Source: Ceratothoa steindachneri (Eukaryota; Arthropoda; Malacostraca; Isopoda; Cymothoidae). Taken from it: 64,000 bases of DNA. The notes beneath the pieces were generated by a model, which ran no database searches, had not been told where the DNA came from, and saw only the letters and a list, made by a program, of their open reading frames with translations. The stretch lies in assembly GCA_963969495.1 (NCBI GenBank), contig OZ018330.1, forward strand, positions 52,886,348 through 52,950,347, read 5' to 3'. Both the position numbers and the translations under genes were made by a program. How positions within the stretch are numbered: position 1 is the stretch's first letter; every line of letters starts with the position of its first letter. Below are positions 1 to 9,839 of this stretch, one piece after another.

Positions 1-186
1 AAGGAAAACTGACTCATTAAATGACTTTAAGACGATTTGTACAATGAATAAGTATTAATAGATAAAGTATTCATCTTTCATTTGTTTTGTTTTATTTCAT
101 GTCTCTAGCTGCAATGGTTATTCTTGTATTGCTTCTCAAAAACGCTCCAATTTGGGGGAGGGTTCCACCCCGTATATCTAAAAACA
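1..186. other. AT-rich sequence, nothing recognised
   Basis: No coding, RNA or repeat signal could be supported here. Confidence 0.4.
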
Positions 187-520
187 GTTATATAAACCGT
201 TGCGATCGAATCTACCTTATATGATACTGGCTAAAATACAGGTAAATATATAAAAAAGTATTAAATTTAGTATTATACCTTAGCTGAGGTCCCAAAACTA
301 CGAGTACAATAAACCATAACTCATAATTTTCTGATGTGTGGGGAAAAAATCGGATCTGAGGAGTTTGAGCTCATTTCTGTGTGATTACCTGTTATTTATT
401 ATCAATGATGTGTAAGATAACCACTTATAATCATCAATGCATTTTTCTCAAACTCCTCAGAGGGAGGAAACCGTGTTAGCGTCCCTCCCCCACCAACTTT
501 TACCCTGGATGGGCTACTGG
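187..520 (+). repeat. Dispersed repeat, copy 1 (hAT-associated family)
   Basis: By eye this stretch aligns along its length with 41,516-41,820 and, in inverse, 52,690-52,990. Shared blocks include the ACCGTTGC/AACGGTTGC start, TACCTTATA(C/T)GATAC, TCTGATGTGTGGG-like text, and a CTCAAACT(C/A)CT(C/G)AGAGGGAG block near the end. In the palindrome arms the matching end is followed by a GGCGGATCTAGG motif, which resembles the ends of some hAT transposons. It is non-coding and probably the terminal region of a DNA transposon. Copies are diverged and full boundaries were not found. Confidence 0.55.
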
Positions 521-1618
521 AAGAGTGTCAAATAAGTTTCTCCCACTTGACGGCCTTCGAGGTCAACCTCAAATTTATACTATTTGGGAGCTTTTCCCCT
601 CCACTTTTTTCGCTCATTTTCTTCCTTTATTTCTTTCTGTACACTCTCCGAATTCTTTTTCATTCATGTCCCTTTCATGAAGATACTCGGTATTGGTAAG
701 ACTTGAGTTTTGTTTTTTCTAATTTTGTCTACTCATATTTGTATATTTAAATGTATGTACATACGCACATGTAAGTTTTTAGGTATGAGGTTGAGGTTAA
801 AAGAGATGCTTGTTGTGGGGGCGACGCCTTCGTTAGTCAATGCACTGGTACGACCTTAAAATTTAAACTTGTACCCCTAGTACCTTTCTTGCTTTAAATT
901 CCTTCTCAATTTCTATAAAAGATTTCAAATGAGCCTTTTCTACCTCAACACAAACAAACATTCAGAGAAGTGTAGAATACTGTGTATAAGTGTATAATAT
1001 CCAAGTAGTAGTAGTAATAGTAGTAGCAGTTGTTGTTGTAGTAGTAGCTGTAGTTGAAGTTGTTGTAGGTGTAGTAGTTGTTAGCTGCAGCTCAATATCG
1101 AAAAAGCAACAGATACCACAACATCGATGGATGGTCATGAGATAAAGGAAATGGGTAAAATTACCAATAAAATTTACCTCATCTTGTCACCACACAACAA
1201 AGCATACACATATGTTCAAAAATAACACATGTGTATATCCCAAAAATGTTTTACAACCTAGATAACACGATTTACAAGGCCGCAGTGACGTATCGATAAA
1301 ATAAGGTCGAATGTGGGTCCGTTTTAATCAGTAGCCTTGTCTCGTTATTGGCAACTTAATAGAACATAAATATTTATAGAGATATAGAGCAATATAGTTT
1401 GAGAAGAAGTTTAAATATATGTCGCATGTGCAGACGTCTTAAGTATTTACTTGATTACTATTTTAATTATTATGGTGATATAGAAATTTGCCTATTTATT
1501 CTTAGGGTGAAACAAAGATATGTTTTAGTGTGAGAGTCAGAGGGAAAAATTATTTCAGCAAAATTGAAGATATAACAAAAGTTTACATATATATAATAAT
1601 TGATATTTTTTTGTTTGA
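521..1618. other. Non-coding stretch with imperfect triplet repeat
   Basis: No gene is visible. An imperfect GTA/GTT triplet tract lies at about 1,001-1,082. Its 39-bp core (1,027-1,065) recurs exactly inside the CR1 ORF2 at 2,229-2,267. The rest is AT-rich with no recognisable element. Confidence 0.5.
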
Positions 1619-1703
1619 CTAACAACAACAAGGAGTAACAACAAGGAAAGAAGGTACCCTAGGAGACCTTACGGTCCATTCAAAGAGGGTACCTTTGGAC
1701 TAG

Positions 1704-1732
1704 CAATTGAGCGGGCACAAGGCTGCTCAATT
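1704..1732. other. 9-bp inverted repeat over the CR1 ORF2 stop
   Basis: CAATTGAGC (1,704-1,712) and GCTCAATTG (1,724-1,732) form a perfect 9-bp stem around an 11-base loop, spanning the stop codon and first 3' UTR bases of the CR1 element. It may be a 3' RNA structure used in target-primed reverse transcription. That role is inferred. Confidence 0.6.
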
Positions 1733-4507
1733 GTTTTGCGTCCCTAAACGGCCACTTTTCAAGACTTTGTCTAGTCTTGACTTGAACTGTTCAACCGATT
1801 CACTGTTGACAACTTCCACTGGAAGTGCATTCCACATACCGCAGATACTGTAAGTGAAAAAATTTCCACACAGATTGCGGTTGTAACGCTTCAGTTCAAG
1901 TTTGAAGCCGTGATTGCGCGTTCTGTTCTCACTCAGTGTGAACATATCCCGGTAGTCAACATTGTCGAACCCTCGAAGTATTTTGAAAACTTCGATGAGC
2001 TGACCACGCAGTCTACGGATTTCTAGTGAGAACAGATCTAATTCCCTTAGTCTATCCTCATAACTTTTATGTCGGATAGAGGGAATCAGCTTGGTTGCCC
2101 TGGCTTGTACGCGTTCCAATCTCGCGATGTCCTTTCGCAATGAAGGACTCCAAAATTGTACGGCATACTCCAGGTGCGGTCGGACAAGTGAGTTGTACAG
2201 GCACAGTACAATCTCCTGGTTCCGATAACAGTTGTTGTTGTAGTAGTAGCTGTAGTTGAAGTTGTTGGGCCTTTTTCTCCGCCTCAATGCACTGTTTCGA
2301 GAACTTGAGGTCACTAGTGATTGTTACACCCAAGTCCTTCTCAGTGTCGGTGGATTCAATAGCAGTGCCCTTAAGGATATACTGAGATTGGGGGTTTCTG
2401 TGGCCGATATGCACTACTTTGCATTTCCCCACGTTAAAAGGCATTTGCCACGTGTCCGACCACTCCCCAATCTTCCCAAGATCTTCCTGCAGGTGGGCAG
2501 TATTTCCATCCTTTGCAACGTTCATACCAAGCTTGGTATCGTCGGCAAATTTGGAAATCTTGGCAACCATGTCACCGTCCATGTCGTTGACGTAGATGAT
2601 GAATAGTAGTGGTCCCAGGACAGAACCTTGAGGCACCCCGCTAGTAACGGGCACCCACTCATAAGCCTGTCCATTCACCACCACCCGTTGCCGTCTGCCA
2701 CTTAGCCAGTTCTCGATCCAGCCGGCTACCTTTCCGTCTATGCCAAGCGCTCGCACTTTCCGGAGAAGGCGGCGGTGTGGTACCTTATCAAAGGCTTTCT
2801 GAAAGTCTAGGTAGACCACATCCACTGCCTTGTCTCGATCGTGCTCACTGAACACGAAGTGGAAGAATTCCACAAGGTTCGTCAGGCATGACCGTTGCCT
2901 TCGGAAGCCGCGCTGGGAACTCCTCAGTAGCCGGTTTGACTCTAAATACGACGTCACTTTGTCCACCATGATGCTTTCCATGAGTTTACCGACTATCAAA
3001 GTCAGACTGATAGGTCGGTAGTTCGACGGTTGGTTACGGTCTCCTTTCTTGAAGATAGGAGTCACCTCCGCCTCACGCCAGTCTCTAGGAACGCATTTGG
3101 TCCGGATTGACATGTTAAAGATAGCGCACAGATGTAGTGATACTTCATCGCACACTTCCTTCAACACTTTGGGTAGAAACCCGTGCGGTCCAGGGGACTT
3201 ATTCGTCTTTAGGTCAGCGATCTTTTTCTTTATTTCTCCTTCGGTGAAGTCCATTGCCTCCAGCTTTTCCCCCGAGTAGGAATCCGTCGGCTGGGGAATA
3301 GGACCACACTCTTCAGTAAACACTGAAGAGAAGTAGTCGTTGAGGAGGTTACCATTTTCTGCATCTGAATGCTTTAATGTCCCCTCCTCATTCCTCAAAG
3401 GGCCAATCGTTCGACGGATTGGTTTACGGCTGTTCACATATCCAAAAAACTCCTTGGGATTCTCTTTACAGAGTCTCGCCACTCGGAGTTCCTCAGACCG
3501 CTTAGCCGCCCTTATGCTGGACTTCACTCTCCTGGCTAGCCTCCGGTATTCGTCAAAGTCACCCGAGATCTTCGATTGCCGGTACACATTTCTCTTCTCC
3601 CTAAGCAGTTGCCCGATTTCTCGATTAAACCACTTTGGTTGAACAGAAGAACAACGGGGGCATTTCAGAGGAATAAAACGCGATTGAAGACTCATGAATG
3701 TGGTTTTGAAACTGTTCCAAGAGTCTTCAACAGCATCGCACTCTTCTAGCCTCGCGTCAGTCAGTCCCGCGCGTAGACCTGCAAAGTCTGCTCTTCTCAA
3801 ATCCAGTTTCCTTGATTTACTAGTTGCAGGCTCTGCCTTGGGGACTTTGACTACAAATCTAATTAGTCGGTGGTCACTGCCACCGAGCTCTTCGCCAACA
3901 GAGAGGTCCTCAACGATGTCATCCTCAGAGGTGAAAACCAAGTCGAGGATATTGTCTCCTCTCGTTGGCTCTCTCACCCATTGAGTGAGGAACTCGTTGT
4001 TCGTGAACTCCAGGAGTAGTGCGTTCTCGCCACAGGGTTCTCTGGTTTCCCAGTCAACTTGTGTGTTGAAATCACCCATGACGATACACACTCTGTCTTC
4101 GACAAGTTCTCCTAGTAGCTGGTACAGATCTCTGTCCTTTTCAACGAGTTGGGCAGGAGGTCTATAAAGCACCAGGGTCCTGTATTTGGCAGGACCTATC
4201 TCTAGGTCAACACCTAGTAGTTCATGGTCGGATACGATGTTGCAATCCGTCGAGTTGAGAGTATACTTGACATACAACATCACACCGCCACCCTCTCTGT
4301 CTGGCCTATCTTTCAAGAAGAGCTGGTAACCGGGAATCGTGAATTCGCCTTCAAAGTCTCGGTTTGAGGTTTTTATCCATGATTCTCTTATGGCTACCAT
4401 TTCGGGTTCTTCCGTCGCTACGAGGCCACGGAGCTCAGGAAACCTGTTCCTGATTGACCTCGCATTAAACAGAAGAACTTTCAGGGAGTCCCCGACTGTA
4501 GGACTCC
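1727..4507 (-). pseudogene. CR1 ORF2: endonuclease-reverse transcriptase, frameshifted
   Basis: This is the LINE replication polyprotein. Counting from the internal Met at 4,400, the APE-type endonuclease covers about residues 1-190, with GDFN at 109-112 and SDH at 175-177. RT motifs follow: SPGPHG at 402-407 (family SPGPDG, so D is replaced by H), YLDFQKAFD at 530-538, SGVPQGSVLGP at 587-597 and the catalytic FADD at 618-621. In-frame sequence continues upstream of the Met (VLLFNARSIRNRF), so the true start lies further 5' and overlaps the end of ORF1 (stop at 4,508). Near 2,229-2,267 a CAA/CTA-type triplet block replaces conserved sequence and shifts the frame. The C-terminal part (YRNQEIVLCLYNSLVRPHLE onward) continues in another frame to 1,727. 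Without the shift this would be a typical CR1 ORF2. The copy is broken in the thumb/C-terminal region while the catalytic core remains readable. Confidence 0.9.
2229..2267. repeat. Triplet-repeat block inside CR1 ORF2
   Basis: A 39-bp imperfect GTT/GTA tract that encodes a low-complexity stretch and coincides with the frameshift in ORF2. The identical 39 bases occur at 1,027-1,065, outside the 3' end of the same element. Confidence 0.8.
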
Positions 4508-5692
4508 CTACGCTCTTCCGTTTCCCGGCTTGTTTGTTGGCGAGGCACCCCTTTTTGCGACCTCTGAGAAGGTCGTTCCTGGAGTGACACGGGCATACTG
4601 GCGTACGTCCGCCCTCACTCTGGGCCGGATACTCCTTTCGGTCCTCTCTACGACATCCTGGATCATGTTCGACAAAAAGGCCTTTCCTTTAAAGGAAAGA
4701 TGTACCCCATCCCTTTGGTAGAGATCATTTCTACCATAAAAGGTGCGGTACGGGTCCACAAAAAAGACCCCCTCTGCCGTACACAAATCTGCCAGGCGCC
4801 GGTTTAAAGACACATTCATCGAGTGAGCGGTCCGTGTTGGACCTCTCCTCGGGAGCATCCCGACTACCACGCGCTTGCGGGTTTTCAGCCCACAGTCGCC
4901 CACGGCACCCATGACCGTGTGGAGGATTTTATCTGTAGGGCCTACTCTACCTCCTCTCAGGTAGAGGTCGTTTCCACTGACCATCAGAGCAACGACTGAG
5001 CTCTCAGAAATCTGTGATTTCTCAGCCTCTACTCTGATGTGGTGGTTACCACATCCTGGCAGGCAGCTTACCTTAACGCTTGTGCGAAGGTGGGCCGCTA
5101 GCAGGGGCTGCAGGTCCCGTGCCTGGGAATCGCCCACAAGGATGACCCTGGCACATTTGCCTGCTGAGCTCGGATTCTTTATTTTCTGAGGCAAGCTCTC
5201 CGATTCCTCTCTCTTCCCCATCATGGTCTTTTCAGGCTTTTCTTTTTTCTTCTTCCTCTTATTCTTCTTCTTCTTCTCTATCATCTTTTCCCCCTTGTCA
5301 TCCTTTTCATTAACTTCTTCTACCTTTTCTTCTTCTATTTCTCTCTCTTCCTCTTTCTTCTTTCCCTTTTTCGTCTTTTTTTTCTTTTTTCCTTTTGGTG
5401 TCGCTGCCACATTCGGGCATGGGCTCTCTGCAGAGGTGGTGTTTGCCACAGGACTCGAGAGATCGTTTAATTTCTCTTCGAGCCTTCGGATCTGGTGGGA
5501 GTGCTCCTCCTTGAGCCTCTCGATTTTCTGTTCGAGGTCTGTAGTTCTTTCCCTGTAGTAGGCGACTACTTCCTCCACTTCCTTCTTTAAAATGCAGGTG
5601 GTGCATACACTGTCTGGGTGGCATTTCGCATAGCAGCCTTCCGGGAAGTCAACGCACCACTTGTCCTTCTTACATGTGGCACAGTTGTTAAA
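4508..5692 (-). CDS. CR1 ORF1: zinc-finger, coiled-coil, SGNH esterase protein
   Basis: The first protein of the CR1 element, with a likely role in RNA and membrane/protein interaction during retrotransposition. From the Met at 5,578 it is 356 residues: a coiled coil (about 1-45), a Lys/Glu-rich basic segment (about 60-125), then an SGNH/GDSL esterase domain with GDS at 149-151, GND at 202-204 and the D290/H293 pair in DGVH. The frame stays open upstream to about 5,692 and adds a Cys-rich finger (CATC, WC, GC, KC, CTTC pattern), which is the N-terminal zinc-binding domain of this family. The real start was probably upstream and is lost at the A/T-rich junction near 5,694. The stop TAG overlaps the ORF2 frame, suggesting coupled translation. 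It appears intact apart from the missing start. Confidence 0.82.
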   Translation of the reverse strand, partial: FNNCATCKKDKWCVDFPEGCYAKCHPDSVCTTCILKKEVEEVVAYYRERTTDLEQKIERLKEEHSHQIRRLEEKLNDLSSPVANTTSAESPCPNVAATPKGKKKKKTKKGKKKEEEREIEEEKVEEVNEKDDKGEKMIEKKKKNKRKKKKEKPEKTMMGKREESESLPQKIKNPSSAGKCARVILVGDSQARDLQPLLAAHLRTSVKVSCLPGCGNHHIRVEAEKSQISESSVVALMVSGNDLYLRGGRVGPTDKILHTVMGAVGDCGLKTRKRVVVGMLPRRGPTRTAHSMNVSLNRRLADLCTAEGVFFVDPYRTFYGRNDLYQRDGVHLSFKGKAFLSNMIQDVVERTERSIRPRVRADVRQYARVTPGTTFSEVAKRGASPTNKPGNGRA

Positions 5693-5699
5693 CGTTTTT

Positions 5700-5905
5700 T
5701 TTTAAGTTTTCTATTAACATCCAAATGTTTTTTACTAGAAATTCGCTCCGTTCCTCATTCCAGTTCATCCACAACGTGTACATATTCTTTGGCTTTATTT
5801 GATAGAGGCGTTTTTTTTTTTACTTCCATCTACATATTTTCTGTCTTTCAGATCTGGACTTTGTGATGGCCATTTGAATGTTGAAGTCTGCAAACTATAA
5901 TTGTA
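5700..5905 (-). pseudogene. Tc1/mariner transposase C-terminal fragment
   Basis: On the minus strand FKWPSQSPDL is readable, then after a frameshift a TENM-stop-MEVKK string, matching the Tc1 signature WP.QSPDLNPIENMWMEVKK. The Trp codon of ENMW is a stop (TAG). SKEYVHVVDELE-like text continues towards 5,705. Only the third catalytic-acid region and the tail survive. The fragment abuts the 5' end of the CR1 element, which may have inserted into or truncated it. Confidence 0.6.
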
Positions 5906-6170
5906 ATGTATTGGTTGTCGCTTTGGGCTCAAAAGAGAACCCCATTCAATGGCATAGGTTCGAACTCCACCCTTTATTCACTTTATTTATAGTGAAAATA
6001 GTATATATTTTACTTTTTATTTCTTTTCTTTGGATCAAGATGTTTATTTATTTCTTTCTTTTAAATACATTTAGTATCCAAATCCTAAGTATAAAATTGA
6101 ATTTTTATCATCATTTCATTATCAATCTTTTGGTTTTATTATTTATTGTATAAATCTCTTCCCATTCTAG
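5906..6170. other. AT-rich spacer, nothing recognised
   Basis: Low-complexity T-rich sequence between the Tc1 fragment and the AT microsatellite. Confidence 0.4.

Positions 6171-6240
<70 letters not shown>
6171..6240. repeat. (AT)n microsatellite
   Basis: About 70 bp of uninterrupted AT/TA. It directly precedes Penelope-like copy A. Confidence 0.97.
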
Positions 6241-6243
<3 letters not shown>

Positions 6244-6249
6244 CATCCA

Positions 6250-8330
6250 CTATATGACTAATTCATTTTCATTATCTAAGAGAATAAAGGAACTCTCCGG
6301 AGAGTTGAATAAACGCCGCGGCCACAGTCGCGGCTACTGATTAAACGTACTCACATTCAAGAGAGAGAACAAGGATATTGTCATCCGTAGAACCAAAAAA
6401 TCATCAATCTATGTTATCCTCAGCCAAGAAAAATACCTCAACAAGATAAAAACAATACTGCACGACACCACCGAATTCAAGAATATAACGCGGAATCCCA
6501 CTAACGATCTCAAAACGAAGCTCAACAAACTCATTAGAAAAAATAACACCACCACCAGCCATATGAAAATTCCTCTAATTGAACGCGACTTCAGGATGGG
6601 TTACGCCTACGGTAATGTAAAATCGCATACGCATAAACCTGGAAATCCCCTTCGCCCCTTCATAAGTCAAACACCAAGCGTGACTTATCACCTGGCAACA
6701 TTTCTCAACTCGATCTTTGCACCCGAAACCCCGTCAGACTACACGCTGCCCTCATCTTCAACTCTTCTAGATATCTTTTAAACTTCTCAACCGCAGCGGT
6801 ACTAGCTTCTATGGACGTAGAATCTCTATTCACAAATGTTCCCGTTGACGAAACCATCGAATTGATAACCAATGTCATTTACCATACTAAAGGCTCCACA
6901 CCTCTCACCATTCCCGAAGACATATTACGACAGCTCCTCTAAGCATATACAAAAGAAGCCCCGTTCTACGGTCCCGATGGGAAAATGTATGTGCAAATCG
7001 ATGGTGTTACGATGGGGTGACCCCGTGGCATCCTCTTTGCCAATTTTAACATGAGCTCAGTTGAGAACAAGATTTTCAAAATCAATATAGCGCCCAAGCC
7101 TCCCATCTACGCGCATTATATCGATGACATAATTTTGAATACGGATAACCTCGAACAAGTGAATGGCCTAGTTGAAACATTCAAGAACAACTCGTGTTTG
7201 AATTTCACCCACGAAACGGAAAATGAAGGATCTATTCCCTTCCTTGATATCCTCATAAGTGCCCAGGAGTATAAATTTGTGACCCAAGTATACGTTAAGG
7301 CCATGAACTTGGGCTTCTGCTAAAACGGTTCATCTGAGTGTCCTAAACGCTACAAAAGATCAGTCATCAATGGCTTAGTTAACAGGGCAATTTCTCATTC
7401 ATCCTCGTGGACGGCTGTTGATCTCGAACTTAAGAGGGTTTCCAGAGTTTTCGTTAACAACGGCTAACCACAAGAATTCATCGACGCCACCATTAAAGAG
7501 AAAATGAACTTGGCTGCTGGTCCTTGCGTCCGCTCTACTTCGAAGAAGAATAATATCGACCTTTATTACAAGGCCAACATGAACAACGGCTATCTTGAAG
7601 ACAAAAAGGCTCTTAAAGTCATTCTGCATCGTAATGTGATCCCAACTGACCCTAATACCGATATAAATCTGATTATATACTACAAGACCAAGAAAACAAG
7701 TAGTTGCATCATGAAAAACAGCTGTCTCCCTCCGATGAGTGGATTCCAGTAGACTAACGTCGTGTACGAATATTCGTGCAAAGTCGATGACTGCGAACAC
7801 CTCAATTCAAAGTACATCGGCGTAACCTCCACAACCATGTCAAGGCAACTGACAGCTCACCTTCAAAATGGCGCGATTACAAAACACGCCGACTCTAATG
7901 GCACTACCCTAACCCGTGAAAAGCTGAATAAGGACACCTCCATCATCCTGAGGCTCCAAAATCGTAGAAGATTGCGAATGGCTAAAGCCGTTATTATTCA
8001 AATGAAGAAACCGGAAATTAACGTGCAACTTCAGCCGGAAACCATACTCCCGACATCTCGGCGTCCCCGAGTTGACCGCCGTTAATAGAAGCACGTTTAA
8101 AAACTTGATTTTCCTTTGTCTCCTTTGCCAGAGAACTAAATCGGAGCGACAAATAGTCAGACAATCTGAGCCTTCCAATTTAATATGTTTCTTGTAGTGC
8201 TTAGTTTCCCCTTAAAAATTTCCCGCGCCATGATTGGCCAATTTTTTTAATATTTATGTTCACGTAGATGACACTCTTCGGCGCAAGAGATCACTTCATG
8301 CATAACCTACAAATCTTCTCACACACACCA
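6250..8330 (+). mobile_element. Penelope-like element A
   Basis: The 5' edge lies at the AT tract. The interior encodes a broken RT/GIY-YIG protein (6,345-8,085). The 3' part (8,086-8,330) is non-coding and contains GTAGATGACACTC...GCGC near 8,264-8,287, a very degraded version of the hammerhead-like ends seen in other PLEs here. It is followed by a jockey-like LINE fragment. Confidence 0.75.
6345..8085 (+). pseudogene. PLE-A reverse transcriptase plus GIY-YIG endonuclease
   Basis: PLE proteins join an RT related to telomerase with a C-terminal GIY-YIG endonuclease. In order: an N-terminal DIVIRRTKKSS block, the fingers motif YGNVKSH.HKPGNPLRPFISQ, motif A in ASMDVESLFTNV (about 6,803-6,840), motif B in VQIDGVTMG (about 6,992-7,018), the catalytic YIDD intact at 7,118-7,129, the IPFLD motif (about 7,237), and the endonuclease with SKYIGVTSTTMSRQL (about 7,811-7,855). 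In-frame stops interrupt it at several points, including just after the motif B glycine, near 7,321, 7,465 and 7,750, plus a frameshift before motif A. It is non-functional. The endonuclease groups by sequence with copy D, not with B/E or F. Confidence 0.85.
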
Positions 8331-8339
8331 CACATGAAC

Positions 8340-8838
8340 CATCTAAACCCAACAAGGCTCGACTAAACACAACATACCAAAATCCTTGAGGTAACTTTTG
8401 ACAAGACCCTTAGGATCCATATACAGCAGAACATAACACAAGCATGAGCCACACGTAAAAAACACAACGCTGCACAGGTTCTACCCTTCGGGCAAAAAAC
8501 TTCAGTTACACCTATATAAAACATTCGTGGGACCTCTTCTCGCGTACGCCCCACTGTCACTCGTAGCTTCGAGTGCCACGTCGAAGCAGAAGGCGCAGCG
8601 CATTCAGAACTCTGCTCTGAAGCACGCTTGCCGCTCTCCCTTGTACACGAGAATATCCACACTACACAACAACAACAAATTAGCACCCCTCAACACATAC
8701 GCTGACACCAGACTCACAAAACAATTCATGAAACTCGCCAGAGACCCCTTATACACATTACTACGCACAAGACGGTATGTGATGGCATCGCGATACCCCG
8801 CAGCCCATGACCACCCGCAATCCATACCGAATAAGTAA
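8340..8838 (+). pseudogene. Jockey-like LINE RT, C-terminal fragment
   Basis: The plus strand reads GPLLAYAPLSLVASSATSKQ (from 8,527) followed by KAQRIQNSALKHACRSPLYT and RISTLHNNNKLAPLN. This is the post-palm thumb region typical of jockey-type LINE ORF2 proteins. Upstream, LEVTFDKTLRI-like text (8,380-8,430) in other frames is the segment after the FADD motif, broken by stops. Everything N-terminal is missing, as in a 5'-truncated insertion. It is probably related to the larger minus-strand element at 58.3-62.6 kb. Confidence 0.7.
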
Positions 8839-9690
8839 AAAGCATCATGAATAACGCGTTTATGACTAGGCAGACACGCTTTCCTTCCTGAGCACCCTCC
8901 AACCGTCCTCCAGTCACGAATACCTCGAGATCCACCTAACCACACCACGCATCGGTGTCGAGCCACCGACCTATCAACTCTTTCTATCCCCTCTTAAGTT
9001 ATTTCCGCACCCTTTGCTTCTACGACTGCCTGTTCGCCTGTGTTACACAGTAAACGCTTTCTATCCTTCCTATACACATCATTCATTGATTCATGTAAAC
9101 AACGCTAACCTATACACATCTTACCCGATATAAGAGGTAAAGAAAAGGGAATTGCTAGCCCTCAAAAACGTAAAAGTTTTCTTCACTTTCTCCACGGGGA
9201 TTTTTGAGAAGAGACAATTACAAGCTGCTCCTAGGCGAATTTATGTCGACCTACCCCCCTTCTCCTTCGACGGAGTGACGAAGCTAAAATAAACTAGACT
9301 GCCTGTAATCTCGCCTCGTTTTAACTATGATGTTCTTTGTGATAGTAATAATTGAGGGTGCCAAGGAAAGCTGGTTTGAGGAGTAGCCCACACTGGAACT
9401 TGGCGTCAGAGGCACCCGAACCAGGGGCAGAACTGCAACTCCCAGTAAGAGACATGGGGGCCCGCCTCCACTTCTTTATCCCTGCAACCTGCCAGGACCA
9501 TAGAGGGAAGTACACCCGTCTCTATGGTATGCCGGATACAGTTCTAATACCCAAACCCGTGAGGGGCGGCATCCCCGGTTAGCGATGGTTGATTCCGCGC
9601 TAACCAACAAAAAGTCCGCGATACAATCAGACCTCGTGAGGGCCCCCGCCCTGGGTTCACCCATCATCATTCTTCCCCCCTCATTTGGTA
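8839..9690. other. Non-coding stretch before the I/R1-like LINE
   Basis: No domain was recognised. 9,300-9,670 is GC-richer than its surroundings and could be the 5' UTR of the following LINE, but nothing in it proves this. Confidence 0.35.
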
Positions 9691-9839
9691 GTTGACTTTT
9701 ATCGAATCTGAATTACAAAGAAGAGGGAGTCACTCCAAACGAGCACAGAGTACCATCGCAAGAAGAGAGGGAGCACGAATCACTTACTCTCGAATCAAGT
9801 TACTACAACCAAAAGATTAGAGAGCATAAGAAGATTATA

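Larger units (their letters stand above)
1619..5700 (-). mobile_element. CR1-like non-LTR retrotransposon, nearly complete
   Basis: Read on the minus strand, an esterase-type ORF1 (about 5,692 to 4,508) is followed by an endonuclease/RT ORF2 (about 4,507 to 1,727), then a short 3' UTR. The 3' end (1,619-1,655) is made of short repeats of the type TTGTTGTTACTCC, as expected of CR1/L2-type LINEs, which end in microsatellite-like repeats rather than poly(A). The order ORF1 with SGNH esterase then EN-RT is characteristic of the CR1 group. The coding regions are well preserved compared with all other elements here, so this is one of the younger insertions, but ORF2 has a disabling frameshift. A decayed Tc1 fragment abuts the 5' side near 5,700. 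Confidence 0.88.
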
